DNA from: Chryseomicrobium excrementi
GTDB taxonomy: Bacteria; Bacillota; Bacilli; Bacillales_A; Planococcaceae
Direction: 5' to 3'
DNA length: 64,000 nt
NCBI RefSeq assembly: GCF_002798305.1
Contig: NZ_PCGR01000001.1
Coordinates: forward strand, 62,001 to 126,000
This document shows positions 28,730-36,896 of the stretch, piece by piece (position 1 is the stretch's first letter; each line of letters starts with the position of its first letter). The notes under the pieces were generated by a model. The model searched no databases. It was not told where the DNA came from and saw only the letters and a list, made by a program, of their open reading frames with translations. The translations under genes and the position numbers were made by a program.

Positions 28730-29116
28730 GTGAAGTGGATCGTTGCATCCGTTTTACTGTTACCTATTATTGAATTAATCTTGTTTTTGACTGTCGGTAA
28801 GGCCATCGGTGTCTTTTGGACCCTAGGACTGATTTTAGTGTCCGGTGCAGTCGGCATTTATTTAGTAAAATCGGTTGGAATCCAAGCGTTTAAGGATCTA
28901 CCGAAACAAATTGAGCGTGGTGAACATCCAGCCAACACTGTTGTGGATGGTGTGTTAATCGGAATTGGAGCCGTTCTAGTTCTGCTACCTGGTTTCTTAA
29001 CAGATGCGATTGGAATCACACTGTTATTTTCACCAACGCGCAAATTTTATCGACCTGCAATCAACCGCTTTATCCAGCGCAAGATTCGCAAAGGAAATAT
29101 TATTATCGTGCGCTAA
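28730..29116 (+). CDS. fxsA: FxsA-family membrane protein (YtzA)
   Basis: A 128-residue protein with two or three N-terminal and central membrane helices and a basic tail. The GVLIGIGAVLVLLPGFLTDAIG block identifies FxsA, the family named for suppressing phage F exclusion in E. coli; its role in Bacillales is unknown. It has a GTG start and lies 12 bases after pyk, as in B. subtilis. Confidence 0.88.
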   Translation: MKWIVASVLLLPIIELILFLTVGKAIGVFWTLGLILVSGAVGIYLVKSVGIQAFKDLPKQIERGEHPANTVVDGVLIGIGAVLVLLPGFLTDAIGITLLFSPTRKFYRPAINRFIQRKIRKGNIIIVR

Positions 29117-29241
29117 AATCCAGCCTTGTGCTGGATTTTTTTAATTTCTATGCTATGAAACGGCTGGGCGTTTTTAGGAAACTGCTCACTCAATTTTTGA
29201 ATGGTAGCTACGATGCTGGTCCCCGCTGCTTGCATTTCCAT
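29113..29241 (-). CDS. Possible 42-residue ORF following the small membrane gene
   Basis: An ATG directly follows the stop of the upstream 70-residue frame (TAAATG) and opens a 42-codon frame (MEMQAAGTSIVATIQKLSEQ...) that ends at the fxsA stop. No ribosome site is seen and it crosses the fxsA terminator, so it may be chance. It is listed because the tight junction suggests coupling. Confidence 0.2.
   Translation of the reverse strand: MEMQAAGTSIVATIQKLSEQFPKNAQPFHSIEIKKIQHKAGF
29116..29144 (+). terminator. Terminator after fxsA
   Basis: AAATCCAGC-cttgt-GCTGGATTT followed by a T-run, starting at the fxsA stop codon. Confidence 0.88.
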
Positions 29242-29454
29242 TTAAATGAGAGGTAGTGTGACGCACCCTTCCATCATGACAGCTCCAAAGAGCATCAACG
29301 ATTTCCAAGGATGTCGAAGCAAGTGTTTACCTAAAGGAGTAAGTGTAAAAGCTAAAAACAGAGCACAGTAGATCGGAGTTAGAAACCAAAGCATAAGTAT
29401 ACAAAGACAGCTAATAATTATAAAAATAAGAAGTGAATGACCACTCATTTTCAT
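29242..29454 (-). CDS. Small hydrophobic protein, unidentified
   Basis: A 70-residue frame with two strongly hydrophobic stretches (about 8-37 and 50-68) separated by a basic linker (GKHLLRHPWKS), so probably a two-helix membrane protein. I do not recognise a family. The ribosome site is weak (only a GGAT-like sequence upstream). B. subtilis has ytvI and ytwI in this interval and this protein matches neither. Confidence 0.38.
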   Translation of the reverse strand: MKMSGHSLLIFIIISCLCILMLWFLTPIYCALFLAFTLTPLGKHLLRHPWKSLMLFGAVMMEGCVTLPLI

Positions 29455-29521
29455 CAATTACATCCAATCTTTTCAAATATTTAGGAAAACAGCTGTCGTA
29501 CAATTGTTATTTATTTATAAA

Positions 29522-29536
29522 TTCAAGCGTTTTCAT
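29522..29536. promoter_or_regulatory. cre-like element overlapping the citZ -35 box
   Basis: The minus strand reads ATGAAAACGCTTGAA, a partial match to the CcpA cre consensus. Its right end touches the -35 hexamer at 29536, a position suited to repression. B. subtilis citZ is repressed by CcpA. Confidence 0.5.
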
Positions 29537-29564
29537 TCACAAACCCGCCATAATTAGCTATAAT
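29536..29564 (+). promoter_or_regulatory. Sigma-A promoter of citZ-icd
   Basis: TTCACA (29536-29541), 17 bases, then a perfect TATAAT (29559-29564), about 56 bases before the citZ start. Confidence 0.82.
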
Positions 29565-29619
29565 ACGATAGGTAAGGTTGTTGAGGTACATATAGAAAGC
29601 ATTCAAAGGAGAGAGACAC

Positions 29620-30735
29620 ATGACATCCACACGTGGACTTGAAGGTGTAGTAGCAACGCAATCAGCGATCAGCTCAATTATTGACGATACATTGACTTAC
29701 GTTGGCTACGACATCGACGATTTAGCAAACAACGCAAGCTTTGAAGAAGTAGTGTATCTGTTATGGCATAAGCGTCTTCCAAAGCATGATGAATTAGCTG
29801 AGTTAAAACAACAGCTTGCCGACAACATGGCAGTACCAGCTGAAGTGCTAGCTCACTTTAAAACATACGACATCCAATCGGTACACCCGATGACAGCACT
29901 TCGCACAGCGGTATCTATGCTTGGCCTTTTCGACGAAGCAGCAGAAGATATGTCTGACGAAGCAAACTACTTAAAAGCAATCAAGCTTCAAGCGAAGTTG
30001 CCTACTTTAGTAACAGCATTTGCTCGCGTCCGTAAGGGTGAAGAGCCAGTACAACCACGTACAGATTTAAACTATGCAGCGAACTTCCTTTACATGTTAT
30101 CTGGTAAAGAGCCAGAAGCAATTGAAGTAGAAGCTTTTGATAAAGCACTTGTTCTTCATGCTGATCACGAGTTAAACGCATCAACATTCACTGCGCGTGT
30201 ATGTGTTGCAACTCTTTCTGACATGTATTCTGGTGTCGTAGCAGCTATCGGGGCTCTTAAAGGACCACTTCACGGTGGAGCTAATGAGCAAGTAATGAAA
30301 ATGTTGAGTGAAATCGGTTCTGTAGAAAATGTAGAATCGTATATTCAAACAAAATTAGATAACAAAGAAAAAATCATGGGCTTCGGTCACCGCGTATATC
30401 GCAATGGAGATCCTCGTGCAAAGCACCTTCGTGAAATGTCTGAAAAATTGACAGCTTTACGTGGAGAGTCGAAATGGTACGAGATGTCTGTTAAGATTGA
30501 AGAGTTAGTGACAGGTCAAAAGAAACTTCCGCCAAACGTGGACTTCTATTCGGCTTCTGTATATCACTCTTTAAATATTGATCATGATTTGTTCACACCA
30601 ATCTTCGCGGTTTCTCGCGTTTCTGGTTGGACAGCGCACATTCTTGAGCAGTATGCAGATAACCGTCTAATCCGTCCTCGCGCAGAGTACACAGGACCTG
30701 GCATGCAGACATACGTACCGATCGACGAGCGTTAA
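29620..30735 (+). CDS. citZ: Citrate synthase
   Basis: A 371-residue enzyme condensing acetyl-CoA with oxaloacetate at the TCA cycle entry. The catalytic histidines lie in PLHGGANEQV and GFGHRVYRNGDPRA, and the aspartate in VDFYSASVYHSL. The length is that of the short Gram-positive type. AAAGGAGAG precedes the ATG. It forms an operon with icd. Confidence 0.96.
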   Translation: MTSTRGLEGVVATQSAISSIIDDTLTYVGYDIDDLANNASFEEVVYLLWHKRLPKHDELAELKQQLADNMAVPAEVLAHFKTYDIQSVHPMTALRTAVSMLGLFDEAAEDMSDEANYLKAIKLQAKLPTLVTAFARVRKGEEPVQPRTDLNYAANFLYMLSGKEPEAIEVEAFDKALVLHADHELNASTFTARVCVATLSDMYSGVVAAIGALKGPLHGGANEQVMKMLSEIGSVENVESYIQTKLDNKEKIMGFGHRVYRNGDPRAKHLREMSEKLTALRGESKWYEMSVKIEELVTGQKKLPPNVDFYSASVYHSLNIDHDLFTPIFAVSRVSGWTAHILEQYADNRLIRPRAEYTGPGMQTYVPIDER

Positions 30736-30754
30736 TCTGTACGAATCATACATT

Positions 30755-30788
30755 GGGGCTACCGCATTTTATGCGTCTAGCCCTTTAC
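30755..30788 (+). terminator. Weak hairpin between citZ and icd
   Basis: GGGCTA...TAGCCC encloses an inner CGCAT/ATGCG stem and is followed only by TTTACTT. It may attenuate or protect RNA ends rather than fully terminate. Confidence 0.4.
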
Positions 30789-30816
30789 TTACGACCATTA
30801 GGAGGAGACAATCACT

Positions 30817-32082
30817 ATGACAAACGGCAAAATTACAGTTGAAAACGGTGTACTAAACGTCCCAAATGAACCAATTATTCCTTTCATTGAAGGTGATGGA
30901 ACAGGTCCAGATATCTGGGCAGCAGCAGTCCGTGTTTTAGATGCTTCAGTTGAAAAAGCATTCGGTGGCGAGAAAAAGATTCAGTGGAAAGAAGTTTTAG
31001 CTGGTGAAAAAGCATTCAACCAAACTGGTGAGTGGTTGCCACAAGAAACTTTAGATACTATCAACGAATACCTACTCGCTATTAAAGGACCTTTGACTAC
31101 ACCAATCGGTGGCGGTATCCGTTCCCTAAACGTAGCTCTTCGCCAAGAATTAGACCTATACGCTTGTGTACGTCCAGTTCGTTATTTTGAAGGTGTTCCT
31201 TCACCTGTACGTCGTCCAGAAGATACAGATATGGTTATCTTCCGTGAAAACACTGAAGATATCTACGCAGGTATCGAGTACTCTAAAGGCTCTGACGAAG
31301 TGAAAAAATTGATCGACTTCTTACAAGGTGAGATGGGCGTTAAAAACATTCGTTTCCCAGAAACTTCTGGTATCGGTATCAAGCCAGTTTCTGAAGAAGG
31401 AACGAAGCGTTTAGTTCGTGCTTCTTTAGAGTATGCAATCAAAGAAGGTCGTGAATCGTTAACTTTAGTTCACAAAGGAAACATCATGAAGTTCACTGAA
31501 GGAGCTTTCAAAAACTGGGGTTATGAAGTAGCTGAGCAAGAGTTCGGCGATAAAGTGTTCACTTGGAACCAGTACGACAAAATCAAAGAAGAGCAAGGTA
31601 CAGAAGCTGCAGATAAAGCTCAAAACGATGCTTTAGCTTCAGGCAAAATCCTTGTAAAAGATTCAATCGCTGATATCTTCTTACAACAGATCTTGACGCG
31701 TCCAAAAGAGTTCGATGTAGTAGCTACAATGAACTTAAATGGTGACTATATTTCAGATGCACTTGCTGCACAAGTTGGTGGTATCGGTATCGCACCAGGA
31801 GCGAACATTAACTATGTAACAGGACATGCAATCTTCGAAGCAACTCACGGAACGGCTCCGAAATATGCGGGTCTTGACAAAGTAAACCCATCTTCAGTAA
31901 TACTTTCAGGTGTGTTGATGCTTGAGCACCTTGGCTGGGCAGAAGCTGCAAAATTAATCATGGACTCTATGGAGAAAACAATTGCTTCTAAAGTCGTGAC
32001 TTATGACTTTGCACGTTTGATGGATGGCGCTACAGAAGTGAAGTGTTCTGAATTCGCTGATGAGCTAATCAAAAACATGTAA
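30817..32082 (+). CDS. icd: Isocitrate dehydrogenase (NADP)
   Basis: A 421-residue enzyme oxidising isocitrate to 2-oxoglutarate. The substrate block [26 protein letters not shown] holds the serine and arginines of the active site, and the NADP region includes [15 protein letters not shown]. The length is normal. GGAGGAG precedes the ATG. In B. subtilis mdh follows in the same operon; here a strong terminator and 760 bp without genes follow. Confidence 0.96.
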   Translation: MTNGKITVENGVLNVPNEPIIPFIEGDGTGPDIWAAAVRVLDASVEKAFGGEKKIQWKEVLAGEKAFNQTGEWLPQETLDTINEYLLAIKGPLTTPIGGGIRSLNVALRQELDLYACVRPVRYFEGVPSPVRRPEDTDMVIFRENTEDIYAGIEYSKGSDEVKKLIDFLQGEMGVKNIRFPETSGIGIKPVSEEGTKRLVRASLEYAIKEGRESLTLVHKGNIMKFTEGAFKNWGYEVAEQEFGDKVFTWNQYDKIKEEQGTEAADKAQNDALASGKILVKDSIADIFLQQILTRPKEFDVVATMNLNGDYISDALAAQVGGIGIAPGANINYVTGHAIFEATHGTAPKYAGLDKVNPSSVILSGVLMLEHLGWAEAAKLIMDSMEKTIASKVVTYDFARLMDGATEVKCSEFADELIKNM

Positions 32083-32091
32083 TTCTCCACT

Positions 32092-32127
32092 CAACCGGAC
32101 TCCCTTCACAGGGAGCCCGGTTTTTTT
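32092..32127 (+). terminator. Terminator after icd
   Basis: AACCGGaCTCCC-ttcaca-GGGAGcCCGGTT then a run of Ts, 10 bases after the stop. Confidence 0.92.
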
Positions 32128-32230
32128 AAATATAAATTTTAGAGTCTTAATAACCGAGCACTCTATACTTTTTAACAGACTTTCTTCTTCTCTTTCGAGA
32201 CGATGGAACTTCTCTTAGTGCAATAAACCA

Positions 32231-32269
32231 CAGGTGCAGGATTCGCTTTTCGAGCGAATCCTGCACCTG
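32231..32269. repeat. Perfect 17-bp hairpin
   Basis: CAGGTGCAGGATTCGCT, a 5-base loop (TTTCG), then its exact complement. No T-run follows on either strand, so it is not a standard terminator. Confidence 0.85.
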
Positions 32270-32601
32270 TCTTCATCGTACGGGAGAAGATTCACATCTA
32301 ATTTAGGAAGAAAACCGGTCTATAATTACTTTGGAGGAAGTTGTGGAAACTTACCATCCCTGATTCGGCTCTGCCTCTAGTTGGTCTTGTGATAAATACA
32401 GGTAACCTCTCTGAAACTTATTTGGAGGCGGGGCTGTGCTGGGGCAAGGCCCGATATATAGACTTCAAACTCACAGTCTAGGACAGCGAGCGAGTTAAGG
32501 TTAGAAATAGAAATCCCTAGGTTGTATCAACTAGTTTAATAAACATAAATAATTTTTATTAGATTATTTGAACTTAACACGCTGTTTTTTACTTTGAGCA
32601 C

Positions 32602-32757
32602 GAGATACCATTTCCCAGGGTATCAGAGGTTCTGCGAGACCCCGCAGTCGCCCGTAATCCATGTGCTGAAGAGCTGAAAACTCGTATGAAACTCAGCATC
32701 CCTTCACCGAGGTGCAGCGAGGAGACTCGCAGGTTCTCCCCTTGGAAATGGTGTCTC
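32602..32757 (+). repeat. Family B dispersed repeat, copy 2 (156 bp)
   Basis: The ends GAGATACCATTTCC and GGAAATGGTGTCTC and both inner halves match the copy at 663. After CCCCGCAG there are 60 additional bases containing a TGCTGA...TCAGCA mini-dyad. Confidence 0.85.
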
Positions 32758-32845
32758 GGGTGAAAGGAAGTCAATTTTATTAAGCTGGCGGGTAAGAAGC
32801 TTTCTTGATACACTAGAACCAAAGGGATGATTGGAGGAATTGCAC

Positions 32846-33322
32846 GTGTTACTAGGGAAAAAACGCAAACTTGGCAGAAAAATCGAAGATATCACAGCAG
32901 GAGAAAAACTAGTCATTACAGAGAAAATCGAAGACAAAGATCTTTTGCTCTATTTAGGTCTTACAAACGATGCCAATCCACTATACATACAACATGATTA
33001 CGCGATGAAAACATCGTTTGGTAAACCAATTGTACCTTCGATCATGCTAACAGGAATCGTCACATCAGCAGTATCTAAATACATGCCAGGACCGGGGTCC
33101 CATGTGTTCGAACAGCACTTAAAGTTTCCTCATCCTGCCTATCATTATGATACGCTCGAGTTCTTATTTGAGGTGCAAGACGTGAATCCATCTGAAAATC
33201 GGATTTCCGTCAAAGTAGAAGCGAAAAATGAAAGTGACCAGCTCGTTGTTGCAGGGACACCTCACGTGACACCGCCGAAACTCGCCAACCGTATGATGGA
33301 ACAATCTATGGAAAATTTCTAA
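32846..33322 (+). CDS. MaoC-like hot-dog protein with altered catalytic residue
   Basis: A 158-residue single hot-dog domain of the MaoC/(R)-hydratase superfamily, which hydrates enoyl thioesters. The hydratase motif normally reads G-D-x-N-P-[LI]-H; here LTNDANPLYIQHDYA keeps the aspartate and asparagine but has tyrosine where the catalytic histidine belongs. Hydratase activity is therefore doubtful. GGAGGA lies about 8 bases before the GTG start at 32846. It precedes phoP by 48 bases and may be cotranscribed. Confidence 0.8.
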   Translation: MLLGKKRKLGRKIEDITAGEKLVITEKIEDKDLLLYLGLTNDANPLYIQHDYAMKTSFGKPIVPSIMLTGIVTSAVSKYMPGPGSHVFEQHLKFPHPAYHYDTLEFLFEVQDVNPSENRISVKVEAKNESDQLVVAGTPHVTPPKLANRMMEQSMENF

Positions 33323-33370
33323 CACTCAGGTTTGAAAAGGGGTTTTCATTTAACTGAGGGGGAATAGACA

Positions 33371-34075
33371 ATGGCAAAGATTCTTGTAGTAGAAGACGAA
33401 CAATCCATTCAAACACTTCTTGCATATAACTTAAAAGACGCAGGCTATGAAGTGATAACGGCTTTAGACGGCCGTGAAGGACTAGACAAAGCTCTAGCAG
33501 AAACTCCAGACCTCATCTTATTAGACTGGATGCTTCCGCATATGGACGGTATGGAAGTGTGCAAACAACTCCGTCTGCAAAAGAATCAAGTTCCTATCAT
33601 CATGTTGACTGCAAAAGATGCGGAGTTTGATAAAGTGCTGGGGTTAGAACTTGGTGCTGACGATTATATGACCAAACCGTTCAGCCCTCGAGAAGTTCTC
33701 GCACGAGTAAAGGCGTTGTTAAGACGTTCCCAGCTCAGCGATCAAACAGACGGCTCAGGTGATAAGAAGTATCAGTTCGGGGATCTAGTCATCTACCCAG
33801 AACGATTTGAAGTGTTAAAGAATGGAGAGAGTCTTGAATTCACTCCGAAAGAATTTGAACTTCTGATTTATCTTGTAGAAAACAAAAACCGTGTCTTGAC
33901 ACGCGATCAACTTCTCAGCTCTGTTTGGAACTATGACTTTGCAGGAGATACTCGAATTGTAGATGTGCATGTCAGCCATGTCCGGGAAAAAATTGAAGAG
34001 AATAGCCGAAAACCGTTCTTCATCAAAACAATTCGAGGACTTGGATATAAATTTGAGGAGCCGAAAAAAGGATGA
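33371..34075 (+). CDS. phoP: Response regulator PhoP
   Basis: A 234-residue OmpR-family regulator. The receiver domain (1-120) has phospho-acceptor Asp52 in LLDWMLPHMDG, the acidic pair at 8-9 and Lys in DDYMTKPFSP. The winged-helix domain carries FTPKEFELLIYL and IRGLGYKFE. Its stop overlaps the phoR start. In Bacillales this system controls phosphate starvation genes and cell-wall phosphate polymers. Confidence 0.92.
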   Translation: MAKILVVEDEQSIQTLLAYNLKDAGYEVITALDGREGLDKALAETPDLILLDWMLPHMDGMEVCKQLRLQKNQVPIIMLTAKDAEFDKVLGLELGADDYMTKPFSPREVLARVKALLRRSQLSDQTDGSGDKKYQFGDLVIYPERFEVLKNGESLEFTPKEFELLIYLVENKNRVLTRDQLLSSVWNYDFAGDTRIVDVHVSHVREKIEENSRKPFFIKTIRGLGYKFEEPKKG

Positions 34076-35493
34076 AGACGTTTTACAGTCGACTCCTCTT
34101 TGTCTTTGCTGTCTTGTATGCCGTGATGCTAGTTACACTTGGCATCGTGCTGGGACAGCTTTTTCCTATTGTTTTGAAAGAACAAGTTGATTTTGACAGC
34201 ACGGACGTATCTTTATTCAACTTATTGGTATTTGGTACGCTAGCCGTGTTCTATTTAGTGTCACTACTAATAGCACGTATCGTACTTGCTCGTTATATCA
34301 AACCAATTGATGATATTTCTTATACAGCGATTCAACTTGCGGATGGCGACTACTCTGCTCGTGTTTTTGAAGATGAATTAACTGGGATTACACCGCTCAC
34401 CCATTCTTTAAATGTACTTGCACGCAATCTTCAAGAGATGTCTCAACTTAGGGAAAGTGAGCAAGAACGGTTAAAGACTTTGATAGAAACGATGGGATCT
34501 GGTCTTATCGTTCTTGGAAGATCCGGAAATATTAGCATCATGAACAAGACATTCGGAGGCCTCTTTGGTTTACAATTTGACGAAGTTCGGGCACAAAATT
34601 ATCAAGACGTAGGCTTGCCAAAAGATTTGCAAGCTTTCGCTTACAACTTACTCCTCACGGAGATGCCGACACGTCAGCAACTCAAGCTTCAGACGACTAA
34701 AGGCATCCGCTATACAGAATGTTATGGAGCCCCTATTATTGGAGAGTATGGGAAATGGCTCGGGATGGTCATCGTAATTCATGACATCACGGAATTAAAG
34801 CGTCTTGAAAAAGTACGCCAAGATTTTGTTGCGAATGTCTCTCATGAGCTAAAGACACCCGTGACGTCTATAAAAGGATTTACAGAAACGCTACTTTACG
34901 GGGCGTATCAAAAAGAAGAAACCTTGCTAGAATTCTTAGAAATCATTAAACTAGAGAGCGACCGTCTACAACTTCTAATCAATGATTTGCTCGATCTATC
35001 TAAAATGGAACAACATGAGTTCCATCTTCAGAGAGCCGCAGTTTCTATAGATATGGTCATAGGAAGAGCTCTGCAGCTGACAAAGCAATCAGCTGAAGAT
35101 AAGGCCATTACGATGGAATATAATTTGGAACAAGATTTATTGATTCAAGGGGACGAGAACCGTCTTCTGCAAATCATCGTCAATTTACTTAGCAATGCCA
35201 TCACGTATTCTTCCGATCAGACAATTATTGAGATCGCTGTTGAAAAACAACAATCATATGGAGTTTTTATTATTAGAGATCAAGGTATTGGTATTTCTAA
35301 AGAAGAACTTCCTCGTATTTTTGAACGGTTTTACCGGGTGGACAAAGCCCGATCTCGAAATAGTGGGGGAACGGGACTTGGTCTTGCTATAGTAAAACAT
35401 TTAGTTGAAGCCCATATGGGGAAAATAGAAGTCGATAGTGAACCGGGTAAAGGTACGACGTTCCACGTCTTCATTCCACTGGTCACCACTTAG
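34072..35493 (+). CDS. phoR: Sensor histidine kinase PhoR without an extracellular domain
   Basis: A 473-residue kinase. Two membrane helices (about 7-29 and 48-70) are separated by only ~18 residues, so the ~115-residue extracytoplasmic domain of B. subtilis PhoR (579 aa) is missing. HAMP (~71-123), PAS (~132-240), the phospho-acceptor His258 in NVSHELKTPV, and the ATPase N, G1 and G2 boxes (NLLSNAITYS, DQGIGI, GGTGLGLAI) are intact. It overlaps phoP by four bases. In B. subtilis the external domain is dispensable and wall-teichoic-acid intermediates act on the PAS domain, so this form may still sense phosphate state. Confidence 0.9.
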   Translation: MKTFYSRLLFVFAVLYAVMLVTLGIVLGQLFPIVLKEQVDFDSTDVSLFNLLVFGTLAVFYLVSLLIARIVLARYIKPIDDISYTAIQLADGDYSARVFEDELTGITPLTHSLNVLARNLQEMSQLRESEQERLKTLIETMGSGLIVLGRSGNISIMNKTFGGLFGLQFDEVRAQNYQDVGLPKDLQAFAYNLLLTEMPTRQQLKLQTTKGIRYTECYGAPIIGEYGKWLGMVIVIHDITELKRLEKVRQDFVANVSHELKTPVTSIKGFTETLLYGAYQKEETLLEFLEIIKLESDRLQLLINDLLDLSKMEQHEFHLQRAAVSIDMVIGRALQLTKQSAEDKAITMEYNLEQDLLIQGDENRLLQIIVNLLSNAITYSSDQTIIEIAVEKQQSYGVFIIRDQGIGISKEELPRIFERFYRVDKARSRNSGGTGLGLAIVKHLVEAHMGKIEVDSEPGKGTTFHVFIPLVTT

Positions 35494-35508
35494 CTTGGAG
35501 GAACTGTA

Positions 35509-36726
35509 ATGCAATTGAATTTTTTACCGATTATTGTTGGTACAGATATGAACGCCTATAATATGGCGATTTCGTTCCATGAAGAATACGGAATTCATCC
35601 GGTTCTAGTTGGAAAAGAAGAGATGTCGTTTACGAGCCTGAGCTCGATCCCATCTGCGATTGAGTATGACAAAGATTTATGGAATAAGGATGCGTTCGTT
35701 TCGATTTTAGAGAAAGTCGCGAAAAAATATCAAAAACAGGGAATATCCCTTTTGTTAATTGGTACGAATGATTTCTATGTTCGCTTGATTATTGAGAATC
35801 AAGAACAGCTTCGTGAATGGTATGTGTTCAATTACATGTCCGAAGATCTGATGAACGATTTATTAGTGAAAAAGAACTTTTACCGACTATGTGACGAGCA
35901 TGGTCTTGATACACCAGATACCTATTTTTACAGCTGCAAAGAACAAGGCATCTTTGATAAAGATGTCCAGTTCCCGTTAATCGTTAAGCCAAGTAACGGC
36001 GTTGAATATTATAAAAACAAGTTTCCTGGGCAGCAAAAAGTCTATCGGGTGGAATCACGTGAAGAATTGCAACAAGTATTAGATCAAGTGAATGCTTCAG
36101 GCTATCAAGAAGACATGATCATTCAAGACTTTATTCCAGGTGACGATACGTTCATGTGGGATTCCGTGTTCTATGTCAATACGAAAGGGAAGGCGGAGCT
36201 TGGGACACTTGCTCAAGTCGTCTTGCAAGAACATACGGTGACCGCTATTGGGAACTATACCGCACTTGTCACTCGTTATGACGAAGAGCTCATGAAAAAA
36301 CTTCAGCATTTCTTAGAGGCAGTTGGCTATCAAGGGTTTGCCAACTTTGATTTGAAATACGACGCACGAGATGGCAAATACAAAGTGTTTGAAGTCAATA
36401 TTCGTCAAGGCCGTTCAAGCTATTACACGACTGCATGCGGTCACAACATGGCGAAGTATTTTGTAGACGATGTCATTTATGGACAAGAAAAACCATTGAC
36501 ATATTTGAATACCGAGTACTTGTTTACTGTAGTGCCTAAGATTGTGTTGAAAAAATTCGTGGACAACCATGCAGTAAATGAAGAGTGCCGCCGCTTGATC
36601 CGTCAAGGCAAGTGGGGCAACCCGATGTTCTATAAAGGCGACACAAATATGAAGCGAAAGTTCTACCTGATTGCGCGTCAGTTTAACTATTATAGAAAAT
36701 ACAAGAACAATCAGTGGGAATCTTAA
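35509..36726 (+). CDS. ATP-grasp ligase resembling D-aspartate ligases
   Basis: A 405-residue cytosolic ATP-grasp protein. The opening FLPIIVGTDMNAYNMAISFHEEYGIHPVLVG matches what I recall of the Asl D-aspartate ligases of enterococci and lactococci. Later ATP-grasp motifs are PLIVKPSNG, IIQDFIPGDD and FEVNIRQGRSSYY. Asl enzymes attach D-aspartate to the lysine side chain of peptidoglycan precursors. Planococcaceae commonly have L-Lys-D-Asp or L-Lys-D-Glu cross-bridges, so a cross-bridge ligase is the best guess; D-Asp versus D-Glu cannot be told. It lies 15 bases after phoR and may be cotranscribed with it. A terminator follows. Confidence 0.75.
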   Translation: MQLNFLPIIVGTDMNAYNMAISFHEEYGIHPVLVGKEEMSFTSLSSIPSAIEYDKDLWNKDAFVSILEKVAKKYQKQGISLLLIGTNDFYVRLIIENQEQLREWYVFNYMSEDLMNDLLVKKNFYRLCDEHGLDTPDTYFYSCKEQGIFDKDVQFPLIVKPSNGVEYYKNKFPGQQKVYRVESREELQQVLDQVNASGYQEDMIIQDFIPGDDTFMWDSVFYVNTKGKAELGTLAQVVLQEHTVTAIGNYTALVTRYDEELMKKLQHFLEAVGYQGFANFDLKYDARDGKYKVFEVNIRQGRSSYYTTACGHNMAKYFVDDVIYGQEKPLTYLNTEYLFTVVPKIVLKKFVDNHAVNEECRRLIRQGKWGNPMFYKGDTNMKRKFYLIARQFNYYRKYKNNQWES

Positions 36727-36800
36727 CAGTAGCTTCATACAGACTTTACAAACAACTCGTACTATAAAGGTAACCCCTTTTCCAAACTGGAAAAAAGGAG

Positions 36801-36836
36801 ACCGAGTCAGCAATCGCTGGCTCGGTTTTCTTTTTG
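36801..36836 (+). terminator. Terminator after the ATP-grasp ligase gene
   Basis: ACCGAGTCAGC-aatc-GCTGGCTCGGT followed by TTTCTTTTT. Confidence 0.9.
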
Positions 36837-36896
36837 TGTGAAACTTTTCAGGTAGCTGTCCGTAAAAGAGATAGACAGAAGAAAGGGGCGAACATA

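Larger units (their letters stand above)
32083..32845. other. 763-bp gene-free spacer in the mdh position
   Basis: After the icd terminator this interval contains a perfect 17-bp hairpin (32231-32269), an unexplained segment of about 300 bases and the longer family B repeat copy. No frame resembles malate dehydrogenase: its N-terminal GAGFTG-type dinucleotide motif is not found. I see no tRNA and no recognised RNA family. Confidence 0.7.

Noticed and set aside
32270-32600. Decayed mdh or a known structural RNA after icd
   Set aside because: No malate dehydrogenase motif was found in any frame, and I could not recognise a 6S-like or other RNA fold by eye. A covariance-model search would be needed to go further.
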